DNA of 64,000 nt from Mycobacterium lentiflavum. Its GTDB lineage: Bacteria; Actinomycetota; Actinomycetes; Mycobacteriales; Mycobacteriaceae. The stretch spans positions 1,674,001 through 1,738,000 of the forward strand of contig NZ_CP092423.2 in the NCBI RefSeq assembly GCF_022374895.2, given 5' to 3'. A model generated the notes under the pieces. That model was not told the origin of the DNA, did no database searches, and saw only the letters and a program-made list of their open reading frames with translations. The position numbers were made by a program, and so were the translations under genes. How positions within the stretch are numbered: the first letter of the stretch is position 1; each line of letters opens with the position of its first letter. Of the stretch, positions 25,679 to 33,369 are shown one piece after another.

Positions 25679-27001
25679 TCAGGCTGGCCTGAAACAGAAG
25701 ACCTGACCGTCGCTGGTGGCGGCCACCACCCGGCGGTCGGTGCCGATCGCGATGCCGACGGGGTAGCCGGTGGCCGCGGGCAGCGGATAGCTGTTGACCG
25801 TGTGGCCGTTGCCCGGATCGAACACCAGCAGCGACATGCCGGGAGCATCGTCGTGCGGGGGGCCGCTCACCACCGCGTAGCCGACGCCGGACCCGGCCAG
25901 GCCCGCGGACGACAACGGGGTGACGTCGTCGCGGCGCCAGACCTGATCGCCGTGATCGCCGGCGTCCTTGAAGGCCACCAGCTTGGTGTCGGGTCCACCG
26001 CCGGCGACGATCAGGCCCTGCGGGGTGACCGCGGGCGGCGTCTGGGCCAGGAAGCCCAGCGGCACCGACCACTTCGGTTTCCCGTCGGCGGTGGATAGGG
26101 CCCACAACCGTTGGTCGCGGCCATTGACGTAGACGGTTGAGCCGTTGGCCGACAGCACCGGGCTGGCGATCACACCGGCGGCGACGGCGTCGGTGGTCCA
26201 CTCCCGGGTCAGCAGGGGAGTCTGGCCGCGGTGGTACTTGAGCCCGACCAGCCCCGCCGCCGCAGCGCCCGGCTGCCAGACACCGAGCACCGCCATCCCG
26301 CTGGCCGCCGAGAAGGCGGGGGCGGCCGCGACCGGGCAGCCCTGCCGCGCCGGAGCGCAGTCGGCGAGCCCGCGCGTCGCGTCCGTCGGGTCAATCCCGT
26401 CGACCAGGTCCAGCGGGCTGCCGACCACCATGCCGCGGTGTGCGTCGAACACCAGGACCTGTCCCAGGTGTGTGCTGACCAGCAGTTGGCCATCGGCGAG
26501 AAACCTTGGGGTGGAAGGCATTCCAATCACCGGCTGGCGCCACCGCGTCCACTGCGTCACCGGGAACGATAGGAAAGCTCCCGGCTGGCCGACGTAGAGG
26601 TTGTCGAAGCCGTCGAACAGCGGACCGCCGACCCCGCCGCCCTGGACCAGCCGCACACACCAGCGTTGCCGACCGTTGTCGTTGTTCTCCCATTCCATCA
26701 GCGAACATCCCGCCGCCGTCTGCGCGTTCAGGGCGAGGTAGTTGCTCGAGCCCAGCGCGGGTCCGGCGCCCAGGCTGCCCTTGACCGATCGCGTCCATTG
26801 CAAGGACAGCTTGTCGGCGCCGCCGGTCGTCGTGTAGCTGCTGTTGGCCGCGTCGGCGTACTGCGCCGACCAGCCCGGTGCGGGCGCGGCCTGCACCCAC
26901 GAGTCGGTATTGCCGCAACCGCCGAGCCCGATCGCGAGTACAGCTGCCAGCACTACGGATGAGCAACGCCGAAGCCCACTGACGGGTTGTCGGACCAGCA
27001 C
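25679..27001 (-). CDS. PQQ-type beta-propeller lipoprotein (Rv3035-like)
   Basis: This 440-residue exported protein has an N-terminal signal with lipobox (AVLAIGLGGC, Cys near 29), then repeated beta-propeller blades with motifs such as TVYVNGRDQRLWALSTADG and YVGQPGAFL. It matches Rv3035 in position. PQQ-like propellers of this type usually act as scaffold or binding proteins in the cell envelope; no catalytic site is visible. Convergent with the TB22.2-like gene, whose stop is 17 bases from its own. Confidence 0.85.
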   Translation of the reverse strand: MLVRQPVSGLRRCSSVVLAAVLAIGLGGCGNTDSWVQAAPAPGWSAQYADAANSSYTTTGGADKLSLQWTRSVKGSLGAGPALGSSNYLALNAQTAAGCSLMEWENNDNGRQRWCVRLVQGGGVGGPLFDGFDNLYVGQPGAFLSFPVTQWTRWRQPVIGMPSTPRFLADGQLLVSTHLGQVLVFDAHRGMVVGSPLDLVDGIDPTDATRGLADCAPARQGCPVAAAPAFSAASGMAVLGVWQPGAAAAGLVGLKYHRGQTPLLTREWTTDAVAAGVIASPVLSANGSTVYVNGRDQRLWALSTADGKPKWSVPLGFLAQTPPAVTPQGLIVAGGGPDTKLVAFKDAGDHGDQVWRRDDVTPLSSAGLAGSGVGYAVVSGPPHDDAPGMSLLVFDPGNGHTVNSYPLPAATGYPVGIAIGTDRRVVAATSDGQVFCFRPA

Positions 27002-27104
27002 CTCGATTTTTCAAATCCTTTCGGCACGCGGGTCGCTCGGTACAGGTGAGGGTAACCCGTGGCGGTTCGCGCACTCACGATTGACCGCGTTAGGCTTTCC
27101 GGCT

Positions 27105-27842
27105 GTGACGAGCATGTGGGGAGCCCCGGTACACCGCCGGTGGCGGGGCCACCGGCTGCGAGACCCACGTCAGGCCAGGTTCTTGACGATGGCCTCGCTG
27201 AAGTGGGTGCTGCGCAATCGCGCCTACACGCCGTGGTACCTGGTGCGCTATTGGCGGCTGCTGAAGTTCAAGCTGGCCAATCCGCACATCATCACCCGCG
27301 GCATGGTGTTCATCGGTAAGGGCGTCGAGATCCATGCGACACCGGAGTTGGCGCAGCTGGAGATCGGCCGCTGGGTGCACATCGGCGACAAGAACACGAT
27401 CCGCGCGCACGAGGGCTCGCTGCGCTTCGGCGACAAGGTCGTGCTGGGCCGCGACAACGTGATCAACTGCTACCTCGACATCGAGCTCGGCGATTCGGTG
27501 CTGATGGCCGACTGGTGCTACGTCTGCGATTTCGACCACCGGATGGACGACATCAACCTGCCGATCAAGGACCAGGGCATCATCAAGTCCCCGGTGCGGA
27601 TCGGCCCGGACACCTGGGTCGGGGTGAAGGTGACGGTGCTGCGTGGCACCTCGATCGGGCGGGGCTGCGTGCTTGGTTCGCACGCGGTGGTGCGCGGCGT
27701 GGTTCCCGACTATTCGATCGCGGTCGGTGCGCCGGCCAAGGTGGTCAAGAACCGGCAGCTGTCCTGGGAGAGTTCCGCCGCGCAGCGGGCCGAATTGGCG
27801 GCCGCTCTCGCCGATATCGAGCGCAAGAAGGCCGCACACTGA
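27105..27842 (+). CDS. Hexapeptide-repeat acyltransferase (Rv3034c-like)
   Basis: This 245-residue left-handed beta-helix protein of the LbetaH acyltransferase family has imperfect hexapeptide repeats from about residue 60 (VFIGKGVEIHA, EIGRWVHIGDKNTIRA, VVLGRDNVINC, VRIGPDTWVGVKVTVLRGTSIG, cited in pieces) and the conserved tail SIAVGAPAKVVKNR. It resembles sugar O-acetyltransferases and matches Rv3034c. Starts at GTG 27105, ATG 27114 or ATG 27189 (MASLKW) are all possible; I chose the first because the basic N-terminal part is conserved in my memory of the Rv3034c protein. Confidence 0.82.
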   Translation: MTSMWGAPVHRRWRGHRLRDPRQARFLTMASLKWVLRNRAYTPWYLVRYWRLLKFKLANPHIITRGMVFIGKGVEIHATPELAQLEIGRWVHIGDKNTIRAHEGSLRFGDKVVLGRDNVINCYLDIELGDSVLMADWCYVCDFDHRMDDINLPIKDQGIIKSPVRIGPDTWVGVKVTVLRGTSIGRGCVLGSHAVVRGVVPDYSIAVGAPAKVVKNRQLSWESSAAQRAELAAALADIERKKAAH

Positions 27843-28198
27843 ATTCGCCGGGGCAATACGGTCCCGCGCCGACGCGTCCCGGCTGGGATGTGGCGCTGTC
27901 CATCGTGCTGATGGTCGTTGCGGTCGTGGGCTGGGGGGCGGCCGCCGGCATGGAATTCATGTTTCTGGCCTTCACCGACTACTGTCCGCCCGAACACTGC
28001 AGCGCCGACCGGGCCGCCACCTCGTTCCTGCTGTCGGTCTCGGTGGCGGCGGCGCTGACCCTCGGCGGGTGTATCTGGACGGTCATCCGGCTGGTGCGCC
28101 GACGGTCGGGCTGGCCCTTTGCCGTCGCGACGCTGGCCATCTCCGCGCTGGCCGAATTGCTGGGCGTGGTGGGGTACTTCGCCGCGGTCGGCTACTGA
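27839..28198 (+). CDS. Small membrane protein with three to four helices
   Basis: This protein of about 119 residues has hydrophobic segments near ALSIVLMVVAVVGWGAAAG, SFLLSVSVAAALTLGG and FAVATLAISALAELLGVVGYFAAV, and a Cys-containing outer loop DYCPPEHCSADR. A CTG at 27839 overlaps the preceding stop (CTGA); a GTG at 27890 is the alternative start. I do not recognise a family. It probably shares a transcript with the acyltransferase. Confidence 0.65.
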   Translation: MNSPGQYGPAPTRPGWDVALSIVLMVVAVVGWGAAAGMEFMFLAFTDYCPPEHCSADRAATSFLLSVSVAAALTLGGCIWTVIRLVRRRSGWPFAVATLAISALAELLGVVGYFAAVGY

Positions 28199-28201
28199 CC
28201 C

Positions 28202-28756
28202 TTAAGGCGAGGACGGCGCGTCGTCGACGACGAAGTGATAGTCGACGGTGCCGGCGTCGACGCCCGTGACGGACACGTTTACTCCGTAGTTCTGGCCGCC
28301 CGTGACGAGGCGGCACCGCAGCGTCGCGCCCTGCACGCCCTTGAGGTTGTCGGGGCAGGTCACCGAATCGGGCTTGGTCCCGACCTGCTGGGTGATGTTG
28401 TCGCTGATCGCTTTCTCGACCTGGTTTTTGTCGACGGTCTCCACCATGTCGAACTTGACGTTGCTGCCCTCGACGCTGGTCACCGTGACGTTGACGCCAT
28501 AGGTGACATCCTTGACCTTCATCGAGCAGTTCAGCTGCGCACCGACCTTCGCGGGCAGGTCACCCGGGCAGTCGACCGAATCCGGCTTGTTGCCCTGCGC
28601 ATCGGTCAACTTCTGGGTGATCTGGCTGGCGACGTCCTTCTTGTCCACCGCGTGCGGCCCCGAGGAGCCGATCGAGCACGAACAGGCGCCGGCGCTGGCC
28701 ATCAGCCCTGCGGCAGCACCTGAAATCAGCAACGTTCGAACGATCGAGTGGGCCAT
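28202..28756 (-). CDS. Lipoprotein with two DUF4333 domains (Rv3033-like)
   Basis: This 184-residue exported protein has a signal region with a possible lipobox (LMASAGAC, near residue 24). It then has two tandem DUF4333 units, each with the pattern KPDSVxCPxxLxxxxGAxLxC (about 56 to 75 and 133 to 152) and a following YGVNVxVT strand. The duplication is clear at protein level. The ATG at 28756 follows an ideal GGGAGG site. Members are surface-exposed mycobacterial lipoproteins of unknown role. In M. tuberculosis the orthologue sits next to Rv3032, but here 21 kb separate them. Confidence 0.87.
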   Translation of the reverse strand: MAHSIVRTLLISGAAAGLMASAGACSCSIGSSGPHAVDKKDVASQITQKLTDAQGNKPDSVDCPGDLPAKVGAQLNCSMKVKDVTYGVNVTVTSVEGSNVKFDMVETVDKNQVEKAISDNITQQVGTKPDSVTCPDNLKGVQGATLRCRLVTGGQNYGVNVSVTGVDAGTVDYHFVVDDAPSSP

Positions 28757-28892
28757 ATCGCCTCCCTGGCGCTTTGACTTGACGACTGTGAATCGGCTGA
28801 TGATTACATGCCGAATAGGTATGGGAAGGTGATTTCGGCAAAAGATTGTTTCGGTGTGGCGTAGAGTTTCGGCGCCAGTCACGCGGGGACGA

Positions 28893-30224
28893 CTAGGAAC
28901 CGATGGCCTGATAGCGGCGCAGCGCCTCGGCCCGTTCGGTGCCATGGTCGACGATCGGTTCCGGATACCCCTGTGGCCGTTCACCTTTGCGCAAATGTAA
29001 GTCGTCTGCGGCGGCTAACTCTGGGATCCAGCGCTTAATGTAATCGCCTGCGGGATCGAACTTTTCACCCTGGGTGGTCGGGTTGAACACCCGGAAGTAC
29101 GGCGCGGCGTCGGTACCGCATCCCGCGCACCACTGCCAGCCGTGCTGGTTGTTGGCCATGTCGCCGTCGGTGAGTTGATCCAGGAACCATTCGGCGCCCC
29201 ACTGCCATGGTAGATGCAGGTCCTTGACCAGAAACGATGCGACGATCATCCGCACCCGGTTGTGCATGAAGCCGGTCTCGCGCAGTTGCCGCATGCCGGC
29301 ATCGACGATCGGAAACCCGGTTTCGCCGGCCTTCCACGCTTCGAGCCGACCCTTGGCCTCCGCGCCCGTATCGGTCTGGATGCCGTCGAAGTCGCTGTGC
29401 CAATTGCGCCAGACGCTGGACGGCCAGTAGTGCAGCACCGCGGCGTAGAAGTCACGAAAGGCTAACTCCCGCAAGTATGCCTGCGCTCCTGCCGCGCGCA
29501 GGTTCATCCCCGCGACCAGGGTGCGGGGGTGAATGGTGCCGAACTTCAGATGCGCCGACATCCGGCTGGTGCCCGGCAGGTCCGGCCGGTTCCGGTCCTC
29601 GGCGTAGCGATCCAGCCCGTCGTCGGCGAACCGCTCCCACTGCGAAAGTGCCGCTGCCTCACCGGTTTCGAGACTCAGGTCGACGCCGGGGTCGGGGATC
29701 TCGCAGTGGTTGGCCACGTGGGCCGGGTCGAGCCAGCGGGCCGAATCGGCATTCGACTGTGCGGGTTTGCGCCAGCCTTCCGCTCGCCACTTGCGCAGAA
29801 ACGGGGTGAATACTTTGTAGGGCTCGCCGTCGTCTTTGGTGATGCGGCCGGGCGACACCAGATACGGTGATCCGGTCGCGACGAGGGGCACCGAACCCAG
29901 TGCCGCGCGGACCTTTTGGTCACGATGTTTTCCGTATGGCGCGAAGTCCTCCGAAATGTGCACCGCCGTGGCGTCGATCGCGTTGGCAATGCGGGGAATC
30001 TGCTCTTCGGCGCGCCCCCGGGTCACGAGTAGCCGGCCATCCAGGTCGTCGCGCAGTTGCCGCAGCGAGTCGCCCAAGAACTGCAGGCGGCGCTGGCCCG
30101 ACGATTTCACCAGCTGCGGGTCGAGCACGAAGCAGGCGAGCACGTCCTTGGATTCGGCCGCGGCGAGCAGCGCTGGATGATCGCGCAATCTCAGATCGCG
30201 GCGAAACCACAAGAGCGCTGGCAT
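28893..30224 (-). CDS. phr: Deoxyribodipyrimidine photolyase
   Basis: This 443-residue class I CPD photolyase is a light-driven repair enzyme for UV pyrimidine dimers. The N-terminal antenna domain starts ALLWFRRDLRLRDHPAL. The FAD domain (about 200 to 440) has SAHLKFGTIHPRT, the WHSDF/RMIVASFLVKDL helices, and the flavin-binding run GDMANNQHGWQW followed by FRVFNPTTQGEKFDP. The conserved Trp and Asn residues of the family are present. Its ATG overlaps the stop of the tspO gene by one base (TAATG). Its linkage to carotenoid genes suits a light-protection regulon. Confidence 0.95.
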   Translation of the reverse strand: MPALLWFRRDLRLRDHPALLAAAESKDVLACFVLDPQLVKSSGQRRLQFLGDSLRQLRDDLDGRLLVTRGRAEEQIPRIANAIDATAVHISEDFAPYGKHRDQKVRAALGSVPLVATGSPYLVSPGRITKDDGEPYKVFTPFLRKWRAEGWRKPAQSNADSARWLDPAHVANHCEIPDPGVDLSLETGEAAALSQWERFADDGLDRYAEDRNRPDLPGTSRMSAHLKFGTIHPRTLVAGMNLRAAGAQAYLRELAFRDFYAAVLHYWPSSVWRNWHSDFDGIQTDTGAEAKGRLEAWKAGETGFPIVDAGMRQLRETGFMHNRVRMIVASFLVKDLHLPWQWGAEWFLDQLTDGDMANNQHGWQWCAGCGTDAAPYFRVFNPTTQGEKFDPAGDYIKRWIPELAAADDLHLRKGERPQGYPEPIVDHGTERAEALRRYQAIGS

Positions 30225-30703
30225 TATCGGTTGAGCCGCCAGATGTGGGTAGCCAGCACAGTGGCGAACGCGCACCATAGCGGGTAGGGCGCCAGCGCCG
30301 CGCCGGCGCGGGGGTCGGCCGCGGCGGCGCGTCGGGCGAGGTCGGCGCTGCTGGCCGTCAGCGCGGCCGCACCGAGAACGGCCGCCCCAAGTTTGTGAAA
30401 GCGGAAGAAGAGCCAACTCCATCCGGCGTTGAGCAACAGGTTGACGGTGAGGGCGGCAGCATACCCGCGCGCTTTGTCGTGCTGTCCCGCCGCGCGGAAT
30501 TTGTCCAATGTCACCGCGGACGTGGTCGCGATGTCGGTGTAGAGGCCGGTCCAGACGATGGGGAAGGCGGCGTTGGGTGGCTGGTAGGCGGGTTTGCGCA
30601 ACCTCGTGTACCACGCGGGCACGCGTCGCGGGCTGGCAATGCCTCCGGTACCTGCGGCCACGGCCACGGCGAACGTCGTTGCGGCGAGAGTCGAGAGCTT
30701 CAC
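30224..30703 (-). CDS. tspO: TspO/MBR family tryptophan-rich sensory protein
   Basis: This 159-residue protein has five predicted membrane helices. The family signature is plain: WYTRLRKPAYQPPNAAFPIVWTGLYT (cores LRKPAYQPP and FPIVWTGLYT) and NAGWSWLFFRFHKLG. TspO proteins bind porphyrins and are involved in light- or oxygen-linked stress control in bacteria. The GTG start overlaps the mmpL stop by 4 bases (GTGA). It is coupled in order mmpL-tspO-phr. Confidence 0.93.
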   Translation of the reverse strand: MKLSTLAATTFAVAVAAGTGGIASPRRVPAWYTRLRKPAYQPPNAAFPIVWTGLYTDIATTSAVTLDKFRAAGQHDKARGYAAALTVNLLLNAGWSWLFFRFHKLGAAVLGAAALTASSADLARRAAAADPRAGAALAPYPLWCAFATVLATHIWRLNR

Positions 30704-32820
30704 AGCCTGCTCCGTTCTTGTTGTAATGGGTTACATTGCAGCTCAACGTCTTTAGTGTCGACCGGGCTGGCCGGCCACCAGATGCGATCGCCGATCAGGG
30801 CGAACAGCGCGGGGATGACAAGGGTGCGCACCACGAAGGTGTCGAGCAGGATTCCCAGGCCGACGATGATCCCGAGTTGGGTCATCACGATGAGCGGCAA
30901 GACGCCCAGCACGCAGAAGACCGCCGCCAGAACGATTCCCGCACTGGTGATCACACCGCCGGTCGCCGACACCGCACGGATCATGCCGTCGCGGGCCCCG
31001 TGCCGCGCCGCCTCTTCGCGGGCGCGGGTGACCAGGAAGATGGTGTAGTCCACGCCGAGCGCGGCCAGGAACAGGAACGCGAACAACGGAGTGCTGTTGT
31101 CTAATGCCGGGAATCCGAAGACGTGCAGGCTCGTCCAACCGCCGAGACCGAGCGCGGCCAGCGCGCCGAGAATCGTCGCGGACAGCAGGTTAGGTGGTGC
31201 GAGTACCGAGCGGAGCAGCACGAACAAGACGATGAGTATCACGGCAAAGATCGCCGGGATCAACGTCACCCGGTCGCGCACGGCGGCGTCGCGGACGTCG
31301 AGGGCTTGGGCGTCGGGTCCGCCGACCAGCGCGTCGGGTGAGGCGGATTTCGTCGAATTACGCAGTGCGGCAATGGTGGTGAATGCTCGGTCCGACGAAG
31401 GCGCGGCGCTGGTTACGACCGACCATTTCGTCTGGCCGGTGGCCGACTGACCTGCATCGGCCACCGAGACCACGCCGGGAGTAGCGACAATCGCCGCGCG
31501 CACCTGCGATGCCTGCGCGCTCGGCGCGACGACCAGGGTGGGGTTTGCCATGCCGGCCGGAAAGTGCGCGGCCACCACGTCGTAGCCCGACACCGAGTCC
31601 GCCTGCACCCGGAATTGTTCGGTCTGCGACAAGCCGATTCGAGTCCCCAGCAGGCCGCACGCCAGTGCCGCCAGCACCGCGATCGAGACCGTGGCGACGA
31701 CGGCGGGATGACGGGCGACCCCGGTGGCGACGCGGCGCCATACTCCGGAATCCAGGGGGGCGGCGCCGTCGGGCTCAGGCACCAGCGGCCAGAACAGTCG
31801 CCGCCCGCACAAGGCGAGCAGTGGCGGCAGCACCACCAAGACGGACATCGCGGCGATCACCAGGCCACAGGCCGCCAGCGCGCCCAGGCTGCGAGTGCTG
31901 GGCGTCGATGCGAAGAGCAGGGTGAGCAGCGCCAGCACCACGGTGGCATTGCTGGCGACGATCGCCGGTCCGGCCCGGCGCACCGCGAGACGCAACGCGT
32001 CGCGGTGGTCGGGGTGGCTCCGAAGTTCTTGCCGGTAGCGGGAAATCAGCAGCAACGCGTAATTGGTGCCGGCTCCGAACACCAGCACACTGGTGATCCC
32101 CGAGGTCGCACCGTCGAAGCTCAATCCGGTCAGCGACGCGACCGCGGTACCCGCCGCAGCCGCGACGCGGTCGGCGAAGCCGATCACCAGCAGCGGTGCC
32201 AGCCAGAGCACCGGTGAGCGGTAGGTGGCGATCAGCAGCAGCGCCACCACGGATGCGGTGACTGCCAGCAGGGTGACGTTGGCGTTGGTGAACGCGTTGG
32301 CGATGTCGGCACCGAAGGCCGGGCCGCCGGTGACGTGTGCCCGCAGATCCGCGGGCAGGCCGGCGTCGGCTGCGGTGCGCAGCGCGGCAACTGCCTCGTT
32401 GAGCACCATGCCGGACAGGTCGGCACGGATAGGCACCACGCCGATGGCGGCCTTGCCGTCCGCCGACACTATCGGCGGCTGCATGTTGGCCGCCGCGAAC
32501 GGTGCGACGACGCGCTGCATCCGCTCGCGGGCCGCCTGGGTTGCGCTCACGTCTGCGGAATCCAGCCGCGCGCCGTCGGCGCGACTGACCACCAGCAGCA
32601 GCGGGACCTGATCGCCCCCGGGAAATTGGCGGGCCACAGCGTCGAGTTTCGCGGAGTCCGAGTCAGTGGGCAGCGACAGCGGCGCCTGCCCGCCCGACGA
32701 GTTTGCGCCGATCAGCACGATGAAGCCGACACCCAGCAGCACAGTGGCCAATCCGATGCGCCACGAGCCCCGGCCGGTCACCAGAGCAGCCAGACGGTCG
32801 CACGACACGATCCCAAGCAT
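30700..32820 (-). CDS. MMPL/RND family transporter
   Basis: This 706-residue MmpL-type transporter has 11 to 12 predicted helices in two homologous halves, with periplasmic loops at about 45 to 180 and 400 to 520. The proton-relay motif is intact in the second half (LAALGVDYTIFL) but is GAGTNYALLLISRYR in the first, with Asn in place of Asp. It may export or traffic lipids such as carotenoids or isoprenoids, as suggested for cg0722 in the Corynebacterium crt operon (inference). It is the first gene of mmpL-tspO-phr and lies divergent from a MarR gene across a 50-base promoter region. Confidence 0.88.
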   Translation of the reverse strand: MLGIVSCDRLAALVTGRGSWRIGLATVLLGVGFIVLIGANSSGGQAPLSLPTDSDSAKLDAVARQFPGGDQVPLLLVVSRADGARLDSADVSATQAARERMQRVVAPFAAANMQPPIVSADGKAAIGVVPIRADLSGMVLNEAVAALRTAADAGLPADLRAHVTGGPAFGADIANAFTNANVTLLAVTASVVALLLIATYRSPVLWLAPLLVIGFADRVAAAAGTAVASLTGLSFDGATSGITSVLVFGAGTNYALLLISRYRQELRSHPDHRDALRLAVRRAGPAIVASNATVVLALLTLLFASTPSTRSLGALAACGLVIAAMSVLVVLPPLLALCGRRLFWPLVPEPDGAAPLDSGVWRRVATGVARHPAVVATVSIAVLAALACGLLGTRIGLSQTEQFRVQADSVSGYDVVAAHFPAGMANPTLVVAPSAQASQVRAAIVATPGVVSVADAGQSATGQTKWSVVTSAAPSSDRAFTTIAALRNSTKSASPDALVGGPDAQALDVRDAAVRDRVTLIPAIFAVILIVLFVLLRSVLAPPNLLSATILGALAALGLGGWTSLHVFGFPALDNSTPLFAFLFLAALGVDYTIFLVTRAREEAARHGARDGMIRAVSATGGVITSAGIVLAAVFCVLGVLPLIVMTQLGIIVGLGILLDTFVVRTLVIPALFALIGDRIWWPASPVDTKDVELQCNPLQQERSRL

Positions 32821-32829
32821 TTCACTGAC

Positions 32830-32849
32830 TTAACCATTAATCAAGTTAA
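32830..32849. promoter_or_regulatory. TTAAC-N10-GTTAA dyad between mmpL and MarR
   Basis: TTAACCATTAATCAAGTTAA lies in the short divergent region between the mmpL-tspO-phr operon and the MarR gene. MarR proteins usually bind AT-rich dyads of this size. The site would let one regulator control both directions. Confidence 0.5.
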
Positions 32850-32874
32850 CAAGATGCGGTATGCTGCCAATCTG

Positions 32875-33369
32875 ATGAACCCGAATCGGGGCTCCGACGA
32901 ACGTGTGCGGCTTGAAGCGCTGATCGCGGCCGACGCACGTACCCTCAGCGCCGAATCCGATCAGATGGGTCGTGTGTTCGCGGCGGTACATGGGTTGTAC
33001 CCCAGTGACTTTCGCGCCTTGTTGCATATCCTGGTCGCCGAAAGTTCCGGTGCACCGCTGACATCGGGCGAGTTGGGCCAAAAGATGGGCTTGTCCGCGG
33101 CGGCCATAACCTACCTCGTCGAGCGCATGATCAACTCCGGCCACATCACCCGCGATTCGGACGCCCAGGACCGTCGCAAGGTCATCCTGCGCTACTCCGA
33201 TCCCGGTCTGGCGACCGCCGGCTCCTTCTTCAGCCCGTTGGGCATGCACACTCGTGCGGCGCTCGACGACTTACCCGACGCGGACTTGGCTGCGGCGCAT
33301 CGGGTCTTCGTCGCACTTGTCGCCGCAATGCGCCACTTCCAGGCCGAGTTGAGCTCACCGGAGCCGTAG
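32875..33369 (+). CDS. MarR family regulator, CrtR-like
   Basis: This winged-helix regulator of 164 residues (171 if the ATG at 32854 is used) has YPSDFRALLHILVAESSGAPLT before the recognition helix MGLSAAAITYLVERM, and a wing with DSDAQDRRKVILRYS. It is about 50 percent alike by eye to the second MarR protein at 38760 (DFHALLHIMVSETAGAPLT, VSPAAITYLVDRM). A possible -10 (TATGCT at 32860) favours the later start. Position next to an mmpL gene in a carotenoid region recalls CrtR of Corynebacterium, a MarR-type repressor that senses isoprenoid pyrophosphates. Convergent with the next mmpL, overlapping by 15 bases. Confidence 0.88.
   Translation: MNPNRGSDERVRLEALIAADARTLSAESDQMGRVFAAVHGLYPSDFRALLHILVAESSGAPLTSGELGQKMGLSAAAITYLVERMINSGHITRDSDAQDRRKVILRYSDPGLATAGSFFSPLGMHTRAALDDLPDADLAAAHRVFVALVAAMRHFQAELSSPEP

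Noticed and set aside
30225..30746. Upstream extension of the photolyase frame
   Set aside because: The extra N-terminus overlaps the TspO gene in another frame and has no photolyase homology; the ATG at 30224 fits the family start.
32335..32853. Upstream extension of the first MarR gene
   Set aside because: It reads antisense through the mmpL gene and is low-complexity; MarR homology starts after 32875.
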